Source: an uncultured Acidimicrobiales bacterium (GTDB taxonomy: Bacteria > Actinomycetota > Acidimicrobiia > Acidimicrobiales > Bin134). Taken from it: 64,000 nucleotides of DNA. Location: positions 3,721,076 to 3,785,075 of the forward strand of contig OX638344.1 of assembly GCA_951813555.1 (NCBI GenBank), read 5' to 3'. The position numbers were made by a program, and so were the translations under genes. Below the pieces are notes generated by a model. The model was not told the DNA's origin. It saw only the letters and a list, made by a program, of their open reading frames with translations, and made no database searches. Of the stretch, positions 49,868 to 57,928 are shown one piece after another (position 1 is the stretch's first letter; every line of letters starts with the position of its first letter).

Positions 49868-50517
49868 CGCCCGAAGGCGCTGAGCGCTCGGAAGGGTCTC
49901 TCGACGCTGAAGAGGTCGCCGCTCTCGACGAGGCTGAGATCTTCGACGAGTCAACCCCCGAAGAGCCGATCCTCCACAAATCGGACCTCCCCGCCGGCTT
50001 GGAGGCCGCCATCGAAACCCTCGACAACGCGGTCGAGGAAGTGTTCGACCGCCTGCGGGGGAATCCGGTGGCCGACCGGGTGTTCTACACCGCCTCGGAG
50101 CTGGGTAACTTCAGCATCCTGTGGCATGCCCTGGCCTGGGCCGGGGCCACCTCCAAACGGGGCCGGCGCAACGCCTTGCGGGTGTCGGCAGCCCTGGCGG
50201 TGGAGTCGGCGCTGGTCAACGGACCGATCAAGTCAGCCTTCAACCGCTCCCGTCCGCTGGCTGAGCACGACCACCCCCACCGACTGCGCCAGCCCCTCAC
50301 CAGCAGCTTCCCCAGCGGTCACGCCAGTGCGGCGGTGGTGGCCGCTGCGCTGTTGTCCGAGTCCCGACGCCGGCGCTGGCCCTTCTGGGCCGCTGCCTCG
50401 GTGGTGGCTGCTAGCCGGGTCCACGTCCGCATCCACCACACCTCCGACGTAGTGGTCGGTGCCCTGGTGGGCGCAGTGATCGCCCGGCTGTTCAAGAAGA
50501 TCTGGCCGCTGCACTGA
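49864..50517 (+). CDS. PAP2-superfamily phosphatase
   Basis: A 217-residue type 2 phosphatidic acid phosphatase. The three family motifs are KSAFNRSRP, SFPSGHA and SRVHVRIHHTSDVVVG. The N-terminus (residues 1-45) is acidic and likely disordered; about three to four membrane segments follow. It would dephosphorylate lipid phosphates such as prenyl pyrophosphates. Coupled by ATGA to the SDR. Confidence 0.85.
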   Translation: MTPEGAERSEGSLDAEEVAALDEAEIFDESTPEEPILHKSDLPAGLEAAIETLDNAVEEVFDRLRGNPVADRVFYTASELGNFSILWHALAWAGATSKRGRRNALRVSAALAVESALVNGPIKSAFNRSRPLAEHDHPHRLRQPLTSSFPSGHASAAVVAAALLSESRRRRWPFWAAASVVAASRVHVRIHHTSDVVVGALVGAVIARLFKKIWPLH

Positions 50518-50520
50518 GAC

Positions 50521-51600
50521 ATGGCCGATCGAGCCACCATCAGCGTCTACGAAGACCAGGCTGCTGAATGGCGAGCCGAGCGAGAGCCCAAATCCACCTC
50601 GGCGGTTGAGGCGTTCGCCGCCCTTGACCGGCCCGACGGGATCACTGCTGATCTCGGCTGCGGGCCCGGCTGGCACACAGCGGTGCTGCCCAGCCCGGCG
50701 CTGGCCATCGACGCGGCGCGGTCCATGCTGGAAATGGTCCCCGATCATGCTCCGGATGCCCTGCGATGCCGGGCTGATTTGGCCGCGCTGCCCGTGGCTG
50801 CTGGGTCGCTGGCTGGAGCGTGGGCGTCGCGCAGCTATGTCCACCTCGACCGCCGCCATGTCCCACTGGCTCTGGCCGACCTGCACCGGGCTCTGGCCCC
50901 CGGCTCCCCGGTAGAGCTCCACATTTTTGAGGGGGATGCCGACTTCGAGCCATTCTCCGATGACGACTTCCCGGGGCGCCGCTTCTCCCAGTGGCCCCAA
51001 GACTGGATAGCGCCCCTGATGGAAGGGGCCGGGTTCGCTCTCGACGGCATGGAGCGGACGGGGCGGCCCCCCAAAGCGGCCACGCTCGTCGTAAAGGCCC
51101 GCAGAGCCCGGACCCTGCCCGACACCGTGGGGCCGGATATGCGCCTGTTGATCTGCGGCTTGAACCCCAGCGTGTACGCGGCCGACGCCGGTGCGGGGTT
51201 CGCCCGGCCCGGCAACCGATTCTGGCCCGCAGCGCTGGCCGCCGGCCTGGTGAGCGCCGACCGGGATCCCCGACGAGCTCTCATCGACCACAGCGTGGGC
51301 ATGACCGACTTGGTGAAGCGGGCTACCCCCCGGGCCGACGCACTATCCACCGAGGAGTACCGCCTGGGCCTCGACCGGCTGTCGTGGTTGGCGAGGTGGC
51401 TCAAGCCCGCCGCAGTGTGCTTTGTGGGGCTAGCCGGCTGGCGAGCCGCAGTGGACCGAAAGGCTCAGGCCGGCCCACAGTCCCAGCATCTGGCCGGTCG
51501 CCCGGTGTACGTCATGCCGTCCACCAGCGGGGCGGCGGCCGGCTATCAGATGGCCGACTATGTCAGACACCTCCAGCAGGCCGCGGCGCTAGCGACCTGA
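50521..51600 (+). CDS. Fusion of a SAM methyltransferase domain and a MUG/TDG-type uracil-DNA glycosylase
   Basis: A 359-residue two-domain protein. Residues ~1-195 are a class I methyltransferase (ADLGCGPGW, 43-51; LHRALAPGSPVELHIF). Residues ~206-359 are a mismatch-specific glycosylase of the MUG/TDG family: LLICGLNPS (209-217), GFARPGNRFWPAALAAGL, VGMTDLVKRATPRAD and a final MPSTSGAAAGY in place of the usual MPNPSGLN-type loop. It would remove uracil or thymine opposite G; what the methyltransferase part does is unknown. It starts 3 bp after the PAP2 stop and runs 38 bp into the converging gene. Confidence 0.88.
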   Translation: MADRATISVYEDQAAEWRAEREPKSTSAVEAFAALDRPDGITADLGCGPGWHTAVLPSPALAIDAARSMLEMVPDHAPDALRCRADLAALPVAAGSLAGAWASRSYVHLDRRHVPLALADLHRALAPGSPVELHIFEGDADFEPFSDDDFPGRRFSQWPQDWIAPLMEGAGFALDGMERTGRPPKAATLVVKARRARTLPDTVGPDMRLLICGLNPSVYAADAGAGFARPGNRFWPAALAAGLVSADRDPRRALIDHSVGMTDLVKRATPRADALSTEEYRLGLDRLSWLARWLKPAAVCFVGLAGWRAAVDRKAQAGPQSQHLAGRPVYVMPSTSGAAAGYQMADYVRHLQQAAALAT

Positions 51601-52543
51601 CCGCCTCCCAGGGGTCGATCCCGCCCAAGGGCATCACCATGAGCGATGAGGTGGTGACGCCGTTGTCGAAATAGCGGTCAATGTGCTTTCGGCACTCTTC
51701 GGGGGTGCCGTTCACGATCAGGTCGTCCACCACCTGCTCGGGGATGGCCTCCAGCGACCCGGCCCGATCGCCGGCCGCCCACCGCTCCCAGTGCTCAGCC
51801 AGCAGCTCCCCCCGGCCCAGCCACTCGTGGAAAGCCCGGTAGACCGGCACGTTCAGGTAGCCGGCCACTGCCCGCCGCCCCTGGGCCATAACCGTATCCC
51901 GGTCGGGGTTGGGACACACGAAAATACGGGCCACAACCTCTTTGCCCGGGCCTTGGGCATGGACGATCTCGCTCACCCGGGCGGTGTCTTGAGCCGACAG
52001 CCAGTTGATGATGGCCCCATCGGCCTCCTTCCCGGCCAGAGTCAGCATCTGAGACCGCAGTGCGGCCACCAGGATGGGAGGCGGCTCGGGGGGAGCCATT
52101 CCCAGCCGGAATCCCTGCACTGAGAAGGTCTCGTAGTGGCCGCTCACCTTCTCTCCGGCCAAGGCCGGCTTGAGGAATCGCACCAGGTCCCGCACCCGCT
52201 GGTAGGGGTCGTCGAACGGGATCGAGTTCCACCGCTCCACGATCACATCCGAAGAGCTGCCCACCCCGAGAAGGAACCGGCCCGGCGCCAGCGAGGCCAA
52301 AGTGGCCGCCGATTGGGCCATCAGCGCCGGACCACGGGTGTAGGCCGGGACAATGGCGGTGCCCAGCCGCAGCGACGGCGCCCACTGCGAGGCCAGCACC
52401 AGCGGGGCGAAGGCATCGTGGGAGTTGGACTCCGACGACCACACATCGGTATATCCCAACTCGACCAGCTCAGCCATCTGCGCGGCCTGCTGATCCAGGG
52501 GGCCGAACAGGGGAACCGTCATCCCGTCACGTCGTGAAGCCAT
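51563..52543 (-). CDS. LLM-class (F420-dependent-type) flavin oxidoreductase
   Basis: A 326-residue luciferase-like monooxygenase-fold protein. DVWSSESNSHDAFAPLVLA, LRLGTAIVPAYTRGPALMAQSAATL and GRFLLGVGSSSDVIVERWN are typical of the F420-dependent subgroup that includes mycobacterial and acidimicrobial members. Cofactor F420 is inferred, not shown. The 3' end overlaps the glycosylase fusion by 38 bp. The ATG lies 6 nt behind TAGAGT, and the gene is divergent from the PHA synthase. Confidence 0.85.
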   Translation of the reverse strand: MASRRDGMTVPLFGPLDQQAAQMAELVELGYTDVWSSESNSHDAFAPLVLASQWAPSLRLGTAIVPAYTRGPALMAQSAATLASLAPGRFLLGVGSSSDVIVERWNSIPFDDPYQRVRDLVRFLKPALAGEKVSGHYETFSVQGFRLGMAPPEPPPILVAALRSQMLTLAGKEADGAIINWLSAQDTARVSEIVHAQGPGKEVVARIFVCPNPDRDTVMAQGRRAVAGYLNVPVYRAFHEWLGRGELLAEHWERWAAGDRAGSLEAIPEQVVDDLIVNGTPEECRKHIDRYFDNGVTTSSLMVMPLGGIDPWEAVRSLAPRPAGGV

Positions 52544-52549
52544 CCCGCC

Positions 52550-52555
52550 ACTCTA
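52550..52555 (-). promoter_or_regulatory. -10 box of leaderless LLM oxidoreductase promoter
   Basis: TAGAGT on the minus strand, 6 nt before the ATG at 52543. Confidence 0.5.
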
Positions 52556-52591
52556 TGACTCCACGGTGACGGTCAATGGAGTCCTGCTTGG

Positions 52592-52597
52592 TAAAGT
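52592..52597 (+). promoter_or_regulatory. -10 box of PHA synthase promoter
   Basis: TAAAGT, 8 nt before the GTG at 52606. The identical hexamer precedes the phasin-like gene. Confidence 0.45.
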
Positions 52598-52605
52598 TCC
52601 CAACC

Positions 52606-54369
52606 GTGAGCGACGACGCAGAAGCAGGATCTATCGGGGCTACCGCAGGCGAGTCCGACCTCTTGGACCCTAATTGGGTGGGAGACCAGGTGCTCGACTC
52701 GCTCGATCCGGTCTACTTCGCTCGCACCCTGGTGAACGCGGGTATGAAGGCGGCGGCCAACCCAGTAGGAGTGGGCACGGCGTTGCTCAAGGCGGCCGCC
52801 GGGGCCATGAAGGTGGGGGCAGCCACGCTGGCCAAGGCGACCAAGACTGCCGATCCCGATGCCCCCGCCCCTGTCCAACCCCAGCCCAAAGACCACCGCT
52901 GGACCTCTGAGGCGTGGCAGGACAACCCCTATTTCTTCGGCCTCCAGCAGACCTATCTGCTGTCCAAGAACCTGGCCGACGACCTCATCGACGCCGCCAA
53001 GCTGGACGAGGCCGATCACCACAAGGCCAAGTTCGCCGCCTCTTTCGCCTTCGACGCCCTGGCCCCCACCAACATGCTGCTCACCAACCCCGACGCCCTG
53101 GCCAAAGCGGCGGCCACCGGCGGGGCCAGCGTGGTGAAGGGGGCCTCCAACATGCTCCACGATCTGCGCCACAACGACGGATGGCCGTCGAAAGTGGACG
53201 ACTCGGGGTTCGAGCCGGGGCTGAACATGGCCATGACCCCCGGCAAGGTGGTGTACCGCAGCGATTTGATCGAGCTGATCCAGTACGAACCCCAGACCGA
53301 GCAGGTCTATGAGACCCCGCTGCTGTTCTGCCCGCCGTGGATCAACAAGTACTACATCATGGATTTGGCCCCGCGAAAGAGCCTGATCGAGTGGGCAGTG
53401 CAGCACGGCCACACCTGCTTCACCATCAGCTATCGCAACCCCGACGGATCGATGCGCGACACCAGCTTCGAGGACTACCTCCGCCAGGGACCTCTCGACG
53501 CCCTCCGAGTCGTGCGGGAGATCACCGGCCAGGAGAAGGTGAACACCGTCAACGTGTGCCTGGGAGGCACGCTCACCGCCATTGCCATGGCCTACGGCGC
53601 GGCCACCGGCGACCAGCCCATCGGCACCGCCACGTTCTTGAATACCCTGACCGACTTCTCCGACCCCGGCGTGCTGGGGGCGTTCACCGACGAGGCCACC
53701 GTGGCCGGGCTCGAGCGGAAGATGGCCGACCAGGGGTATCTGGAGGCCAGCGAGATGGCCCGCACCTTCGACGCCATCCGGGCCAACGACCTGATCTTCC
53801 AGTACGTGGTCAAGAACTGGCTGTTGGGCGAGGATCCCCCGGCGTTCGACCTGCTGGCCTGGAACAACGACAGCACTCGGATGCCGGCCCGCATGCACAG
53901 CAGCTACCTGCGCCGGTGCTACCTCCAGAATCAGTTCGCCAACAATGCCTTTGAGGTTGACGGCACCATGCTGCACCCCGCCGACGTCAAGCAGGACAGC
54001 TACGTTTTGTCGGCCATCGACGACCACATCGTCCCGTGGACGGCGGCCTACCGCACGGCCACCCTGTTGGGCGGGCACAACCGCTTCGTGCTCAGCACTT
54101 CGGGGCACATCGCCGGTATCGTGAGCCCGCCCGGCCCCAAGGCCCGCCACTGGACCAACGACCAGATCGCGGAGGCCCCCGAGCGATGGCTGGAAGGCGC
54201 TGAGAAGCACCAGCAGACGTGGTGGGAGGACTGGTCCCAATGGATCAGCCTACGAGCTGGCGACAAGGTCGACGCTCCCAAGCAGCTGGGCAGCAAGGCT
54301 TACGCACCATTGGAGGATTCGCCGGGGCTCTACGTGAAGATGCGCCCCGGTGACACTGTCTCAGCCTGA
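52606..54369 (+). CDS. phaC: Class I-type polyhydroxyalkanoate synthase
   Basis: A 587-residue PHA synthase that polymerises 3-hydroxyacyl-CoA at the granule surface. The catalytic Cys318 sits in NVCLGG, a variant of the lipase box Gly-x-Cys-x-Gly with the first Gly replaced by Asn. The Asp is in SAIDDHIVPW (~residue 472) and the His in STSGHIAGIV (~500). GTG start behind TAAAGT; an ATG at 52576 would add ten residues. It is followed by a phasin-like gene, 3-hydroxybutyryl-CoA dehydrogenase and an XRE regulator, so a PHB/PHA cycle is encoded. Confidence 0.9.
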   Translation: MSDDAEAGSIGATAGESDLLDPNWVGDQVLDSLDPVYFARTLVNAGMKAAANPVGVGTALLKAAAGAMKVGAATLAKATKTADPDAPAPVQPQPKDHRWTSEAWQDNPYFFGLQQTYLLSKNLADDLIDAAKLDEADHHKAKFAASFAFDALAPTNMLLTNPDALAKAAATGGASVVKGASNMLHDLRHNDGWPSKVDDSGFEPGLNMAMTPGKVVYRSDLIELIQYEPQTEQVYETPLLFCPPWINKYYIMDLAPRKSLIEWAVQHGHTCFTISYRNPDGSMRDTSFEDYLRQGPLDALRVVREITGQEKVNTVNVCLGGTLTAIAMAYGAATGDQPIGTATFLNTLTDFSDPGVLGAFTDEATVAGLERKMADQGYLEASEMARTFDAIRANDLIFQYVVKNWLLGEDPPAFDLLAWNNDSTRMPARMHSSYLRRCYLQNQFANNAFEVDGTMLHPADVKQDSYVLSAIDDHIVPWTAAYRTATLLGGHNRFVLSTSGHIAGIVSPPGPKARHWTNDQIAEAPERWLEGAEKHQQTWWEDWSQWISLRAGDKVDAPKQLGSKAYAPLEDSPGLYVKMRPGDTVSA

Positions 54370-54433
54370 GGACATTCCGCCTGCGACATTGAGAAAAGAT
54401 CTCCTTTGAGTTGCCCTTCAAGCTTTTGCTAAG

Positions 54434-54439
54434 TAAAGT
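54434..54439 (+). promoter_or_regulatory. -10 box of leaderless phasin-like gene
   Basis: TAAAGT, 7 nt before the ATG at 54447, identical to the box before phaC. The 77-bp gap after phaC otherwise holds nothing recognised. Confidence 0.5.
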
Positions 54440-54446
54440 AAGCAAC

Positions 54447-54758
54447 ATGACCGACGTCAAAGAAATCACTGAAGCCATGCAAGAACAGGTCCTCAGCGCC
54501 CTCAAGGTGAGCCAGACCGCCATCGTCGAAGGTGTCCGCACCTGGGCCGATACGGTGGGCAACATCGCCCCTGAGGGTCTGAAGGTCGAGGCCGTCCCCG
54601 GTCTTGACGCTCTTCCCGAGCCCAAGGAGCTGATGGACGCCAGCTTCGGGTTCGCCGAGGCGCTGCTCAACACTCAGAAGGAATTCGCCCAGAGCCTGCT
54701 GGCCGCAGCAAGCCCCAACGGCTCCGCCCCGGCAAAGCCAGTCGTCAAGAAGAGCTGA
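54447..54758 (+). CDS. Phasin-like PHA granule protein
   Basis: A 103-residue helical, Ala/Glu-rich protein: MTDVKEITEAMQEQVLSALK, VEGVRTWADTVGNIAPEGL, SFGFAEALLNTQKEFAQSLL, and a Lys-rich tail. The length, low-Cys amphipathic helices and position between phaC and a 3-hydroxybutyryl-CoA dehydrogenase fit a phasin that coats storage granules. Family membership is inferred. The ATG at 54447 follows TAAAGT; a strong terminator lies 24 bp after the stop. Confidence 0.75.
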   Translation: MTDVKEITEAMQEQVLSALKVSQTAIVEGVRTWADTVGNIAPEGLKVEAVPGLDALPEPKELMDASFGFAEALLNTQKEFAQSLLAAASPNGSAPAKPVVKKS

Positions 54759-54781
54759 TTCCCCCCTCAGTTCTTCTCTGC

Positions 54782-54818
54782 AAACGGGGCCGGTCTTAGA
54801 CCGGCCCCGTTTTATTTT
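54782..54818 (+). terminator. Rho-independent terminator after the phasin-like gene
   Basis: A 14-bp perfect inverted repeat (54782-54795 with 54799-54812, AAACGGGGCCGGTC and its complement) with a TTA loop, followed by TATTTTT. It is the only strong hairpin terminator seen in the window, and it separates the abundant phasin message from the downstream dehydrogenase. Confidence 0.92.
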
Positions 54819-54827
54819 TCTATCGCC

Positions 54828-54849
54828 TGCGTACTATATTGAACACGCA
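54828..54849 (+). promoter_or_regulatory. Candidate promoter/operator of 3-hydroxybutyryl-CoA dehydrogenase gene
   Basis: TACTAT (54832-54837) is a plausible -10 box, flanked by the inverted repeat TGCGT (54828-54832) and ACGCA (54845-54849). The ATG is at 54887, so this gene has a leader with GGAAGGGAATA before its start, unlike the leaderless genes nearby. A link to the XRE regulator is a guess. Confidence 0.35.
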
Positions 54850-54886
54850 AGTAGGGGCCGTCGGTTTCCGGCGGTGGAAGGGAATA

Positions 54887-55795
54887 ATGAGCACGGAAAC
54901 TGACGCTCTGCCGCTACAAGAGCTCGAATCGCCAGCAGAGCCGATCAACAAAGTCGGGGTGATCGGTGGCGGGATAATGGGATCGGGCATCGCTGAGGTG
55001 TGCGCCCGTGCCGGCTTGGACACCCTGGTGATCGAGGTGGACGACACCGCAGTCAGCATCGCCCGGAAGTCGATCGAGAATTCCCTCAACAAGGCGGTCT
55101 CCCGCAACAAGGTACCGGCGGCAACTCGAGACCTGGCCTTGGACTCGCTCAGCTTCAGCACTGACATGGGAGACCTGGCCGACCGGGATTTGGCGATCGA
55201 GGCGGTCATCGAATCGCTGGAAGAAAAGCTGTCGGTGTTTCGGGCCATGGACAAGGTGATGGCCCCAAAAGCCATCCTGGCCACCAACACCTCATCCATT
55301 CCCATCATCACCCTGGGTTCCATCACCAGCCGGTCGGACATGGTGCTCGGCATGCACTTCTTCAACCCAGCCCCGATACAACCCTTGGTGGAGCTGGTGC
55401 GTTCGCTGGGCACCTCCTTAGAGACCATCGACCGGGTCGACCGCTTCGCAGTGGAAGTTCTGGGCAAGCGGGTCATCCGCTGTCGCGACCGGGCCGGGTT
55501 CGTGGTGAACCGACTGCTGGTGCCCTACCTGCTCGATGCCATCCGTATGTTCGACGAGGGCAAGGTGAGCGCGGCCGACATCGACAGCGGGATGATATAC
55601 GGCTGCGGCCACCCTATGGGCCCACTGACGCTGTGCGATCTGATCGGACTGGACACCATCGAGGCGGTGGCCGACGTGCTCTACGAAGAGTTCAAAGGCT
55701 CCCACCATGCTCCGCCGCCGCTGCTGCGGCGCATGGTGGCCGCCGGGCATCTGGGCCGCAAGACCGGCAAGGGATTCTACGAGTACGACAGCTGA
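54887..55795 (+). CDS. 3-hydroxybutyryl-CoA dehydrogenase
   Basis: A 302-residue L-3-hydroxyacyl-CoA dehydrogenase. GVIGGGIMGSG (residues 24-34) binds NAD; NTSSIPI, HFFNPAP and NRLLVPY are family marks. It interconverts acetoacetyl-CoA and (S)-3-hydroxybutyryl-CoA, feeding or draining the storage-polymer pool (PHA synthase needs the R-form, so an epimerising route elsewhere is needed). The ATG is preceded by AAGGGA. The alternative start 54839 adds a 16-residue stretch over the promoter and is rejected. It is followed by the XRE gene after 9 bp. Confidence 0.92.
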   Translation: MSTETDALPLQELESPAEPINKVGVIGGGIMGSGIAEVCARAGLDTLVIEVDDTAVSIARKSIENSLNKAVSRNKVPAATRDLALDSLSFSTDMGDLADRDLAIEAVIESLEEKLSVFRAMDKVMAPKAILATNTSSIPIITLGSITSRSDMVLGMHFFNPAPIQPLVELVRSLGTSLETIDRVDRFAVEVLGKRVIRCRDRAGFVVNRLLVPYLLDAIRMFDEGKVSAADIDSGMIYGCGHPMGPLTLCDLIGLDTIEAVADVLYEEFKGSHHAPPPLLRRMVAAGHLGRKTGKGFYEYDS

Positions 55796-55804
55796 GGCCG
55801 AACC

Positions 55805-56167
55805 ATGGATCAATCCGCCGTCGAGGCATTTGGGAACTATCTGCGCAGCCAGCGCAAGCTGGCCCAGCTGACTCTGCGGGAGTTGTCCGATCTCGCCCAG
55901 GTGTCCAACCCCTACCTAAGCCAGCTGGAGCGGGGCCTGCACCAGCCGTCGGTGCGGGTGATCAAGTCGCTGGCCACAGCGCTGAACTTGTCGGCGGAGA
56001 CCTTGCTGGCCCAAGCCGCCGGCATTGACGACGCCAATGGCGAGAACCCTGACGGCGTCTCCGACACCGAGGCCACCATCCGAGCTGACGCCAGCCTCTC
56101 CGACGAGCAGAAAGCGGCGCTGCTGGAGGTATACCGCAGCATGACCAGCGGCGGCCCGACCGCCTAG
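55805..56167 (+). CDS. XRE-family helix-turn-helix regulator
   Basis: A 120-residue regulator. The N-terminal HTH_3 domain is AFGNYLRSQRKLAQLTLREL to VRVIKSLATALNLSAETLL (with SNPYLSQLERG as recognition region); the remaining 45 residues (EATIRADASLSDEQKAALLEVY) form a short helical tail. It lies 9 bp after the 3-hydroxybutyryl-CoA dehydrogenase gene and probably regulates the storage or fatty-acid genes of this cluster (inference). Confidence 0.85.
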   Translation: MDQSAVEAFGNYLRSQRKLAQLTLRELSDLAQVSNPYLSQLERGLHQPSVRVIKSLATALNLSAETLLAQAAGIDDANGENPDGVSDTEATIRADASLSDEQKAALLEVYRSMTSGGPTA

Positions 56168-56257
56168 AACACTTCCTTTCCCCACCTCAGAGCGGTTTTC
56201 CAAAGAAATCCCACCCTCCCCGGCCCAAACTGTCACTCCTACCGGGATACTGGAGAC

Positions 56258-56428
56258 ATGAGGCAACAGCTCACGCTATTGGAGGCGCCGCCCGACTGGC
56301 GGATCGATGAGCGCACCAAGGAAATCGGGCGTAGGGGCCTGGCCCAAGCCCGTGCGGCTTTGAAGAGCCACTCCCCCGCGGCCCGACCCGCACCCACGCC
56401 CTCCGACGACGTTCCCCGTGCTGCGTGA
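56258..56428 (+). CDS. Tiny conserved-looking actinobacterial protein (56 aa)
   Basis: A 56-residue ORF. It reads MRQQLTLLEAPPDWRIDERT, then KEIGRRGLAQARAALKSH, and a Pro/Ala-rich tail. The core WRIDERTKEIGRRGLAQARAAL resembles a small actinobacterial protein I have seen as uncharacterised; function unknown. GGAG lies 4-5 nt before the ATG. The stop overlaps the next gene's GTG by 4 nt (GTGA), which supports translation of both. Confidence 0.6.
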   Translation: MRQQLTLLEAPPDWRIDERTKEIGRRGLAQARAALKSHSPAARPAPTPSDDVPRAA

Positions 56429-57033
56429 AGCCGCCGGGTGCCGCCCCGCTTCTGGCGATGGCGACTGGAAGGACGGTCGCCGGGCTCCTGGCGTACGGGC
56501 TGCTGGCGTGCGGGCTGCTGGCCGCGTTCGGCTGCGCGCCGGGCTCCGGCGGTCTCACCCGCCAGCCCGGTAGCTCGCCTGAGCCGGCCGCGGCGCCAGC
56601 GGGGGCAGCCGCCACCGTGGTGGAGGTGACCGACGGGGACACGGTGGTGGTGAAAGTCGCCCACCGAACCGAGCGGGTGCGGCTGATCGGCATCGACACC
56701 CCTGAGGCCACCGGCGGATTCTTGCCAGTCGAGTGCTACGGCGACGAGGCCAGTGCCTTTACCCGGTCACTGCTGCCGGTGGGCACCGAGGTGCGTCTGA
56801 CCCGCGACGCCGAGGCCCGGGACCGCTACAACCGCTTGCTGGCCTACATCCATCGAGCCGACGACGGCCTGTTCGTCAACCTCGAGATAGTCGCCAACGG
56901 GTATGCCGAGGCACTGATCATCGAGCCCAACACCACTCACGCCGGCGCCTTCTATGCGGTTGCAGCTGACGCTCGGGGCCAAGGGTTGGGGTTGTGGGGC
57001 GCCTGCGGCAGCGCTGATGAAGTGCTCCCGTGA
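56425..57033 (+). CDS. Thermonuclease-like (SNase) lipoprotein
   Basis: A 202-residue protein with an N-terminal signal and lipobox-like LLAAFGC (Cys37), then a staphylococcal-nuclease OB-fold: VTDGDTVVVKV, RVRLIGIDTPEATGG, ARDRYNRLLAYIHRADDG and NGYAEALI. Key Asp, Arg and Glu of the nuclease site are in place, so extracellular Ca2+-dependent nuclease activity is expected. GTG start overlapping the tiny ORF; its end overlaps the YdjC-like gene by 4 nt. Confidence 0.85.
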   Translation: MKPPGAAPLLAMATGRTVAGLLAYGLLACGLLAAFGCAPGSGGLTRQPGSSPEPAAAPAGAAATVVEVTDGDTVVVKVAHRTERVRLIGIDTPEATGGFLPVECYGDEASAFTRSLLPVGTEVRLTRDAEARDRYNRLLAYIHRADDGLFVNLEIVANGYAEALIIEPNTTHAGAFYAVAADARGQGLGLWGACGSADEVLP

Positions 57034-57911
57034 CCGCTTCGGTTGCCGCGGGCGGTAGTTTGGCCATACCTGTGAGCGAGCTATTGGAACGCGTGGGCGG
57101 CGCCCCCTCGGGTCGAGCCCTGATCATCACCTGCGACACCTTGGGGCAGTCCCACGCGGCCAACGCGGCCATCGCCGAGTGCCTGGACATGGACATCGGA
57201 GTGGCTACTGCGGCCGGCTTGATGGTGCCGTGCCCGTGGGCCCGGGATGCAGCCGGACGCTTCGCCCACACCCCGGTGGGAATCGACCTCACCCTCAACG
57301 CCGAGTTCGACAACTACCGATGGGGGCCGATTACCCAGGCACCGTCGCTGTTGGACGGCGATGGCGGCTTCCCCCGCACTCCTACTGACTCCTGGGAGCA
57401 CAGCGACCTCGACGAGGTCCACCGAGAGTGCCGGGCCCAGATCGAGCGGGCCGGCCAATGGGGCTGCGACCTGACTCACCTGAGCCCCCATCTGGACACC
57501 TTGCTGATGCGCCCCGAGTTCTTCGACGTGTACTTGGAGTTGGCCGTGGAGATGGCGCTGCCTATGCGCTTGGGGGGAAGTGGCCAGGAGCGGCGGGCCG
57601 GGTTTCCGTTCCGCCGCCTGGCCAGCGATGCGGGGGTGTTGGCCCCCGACCACCTCGTGCAGATCCGAGGGCGCCCTGCTCGGCGAACACTGGAGGACGC
57701 GGTGGAGAACCTGGCGCCGGGAGTGACCGAGTTGGTGGTATCGCCGGCCATCGACACTCCCGAGCTGCGGGAGCTGGATCCGGGCTGGCTCAGCCGGGTG
57801 GAGCAGTACCTGCTGGTCGCCCACGACCCGTCGCTGCGCACCGCCATCCACCGCTCTGGCGCACGGCTGCTGAGCTACGCCGACCTCCGCGACGCCCAAC
57901 GCGACTGCTGA
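57030..57911 (+). CDS. YdjC/ChbG-like carbohydrate deacetylase family protein
   Basis: A 293-residue protein with the YdjC fold markers IITCDTLGQSHAANAAI near the start, GIDLTLNAEFDN, and THLSPHLDTLLM (metal His/Asp region). The family removes acetyl groups from diacetylchitobiose-type sugars or hopanoid-linked sugars; the first motif is CDTLG rather than the usual ADDFG, so the metal site is altered. GTG start with 4-nt overlap to the nuclease gene. It converges on the SCP2 gene. Confidence 0.8.
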   Translation: MTASVAAGGSLAIPVSELLERVGGAPSGRALIITCDTLGQSHAANAAIAECLDMDIGVATAAGLMVPCPWARDAAGRFAHTPVGIDLTLNAEFDNYRWGPITQAPSLLDGDGGFPRTPTDSWEHSDLDEVHRECRAQIERAGQWGCDLTHLSPHLDTLLMRPEFFDVYLELAVEMALPMRLGGSGQERRAGFPFRRLASDAGVLAPDHLVQIRGRPARRTLEDAVENLAPGVTELVVSPAIDTPELRELDPGWLSRVEQYLLVAHDPSLRTAIHRSGARLLSYADLRDAQRDC

Positions 57912-57928
57912 GAAAGACCAGCGCTACG

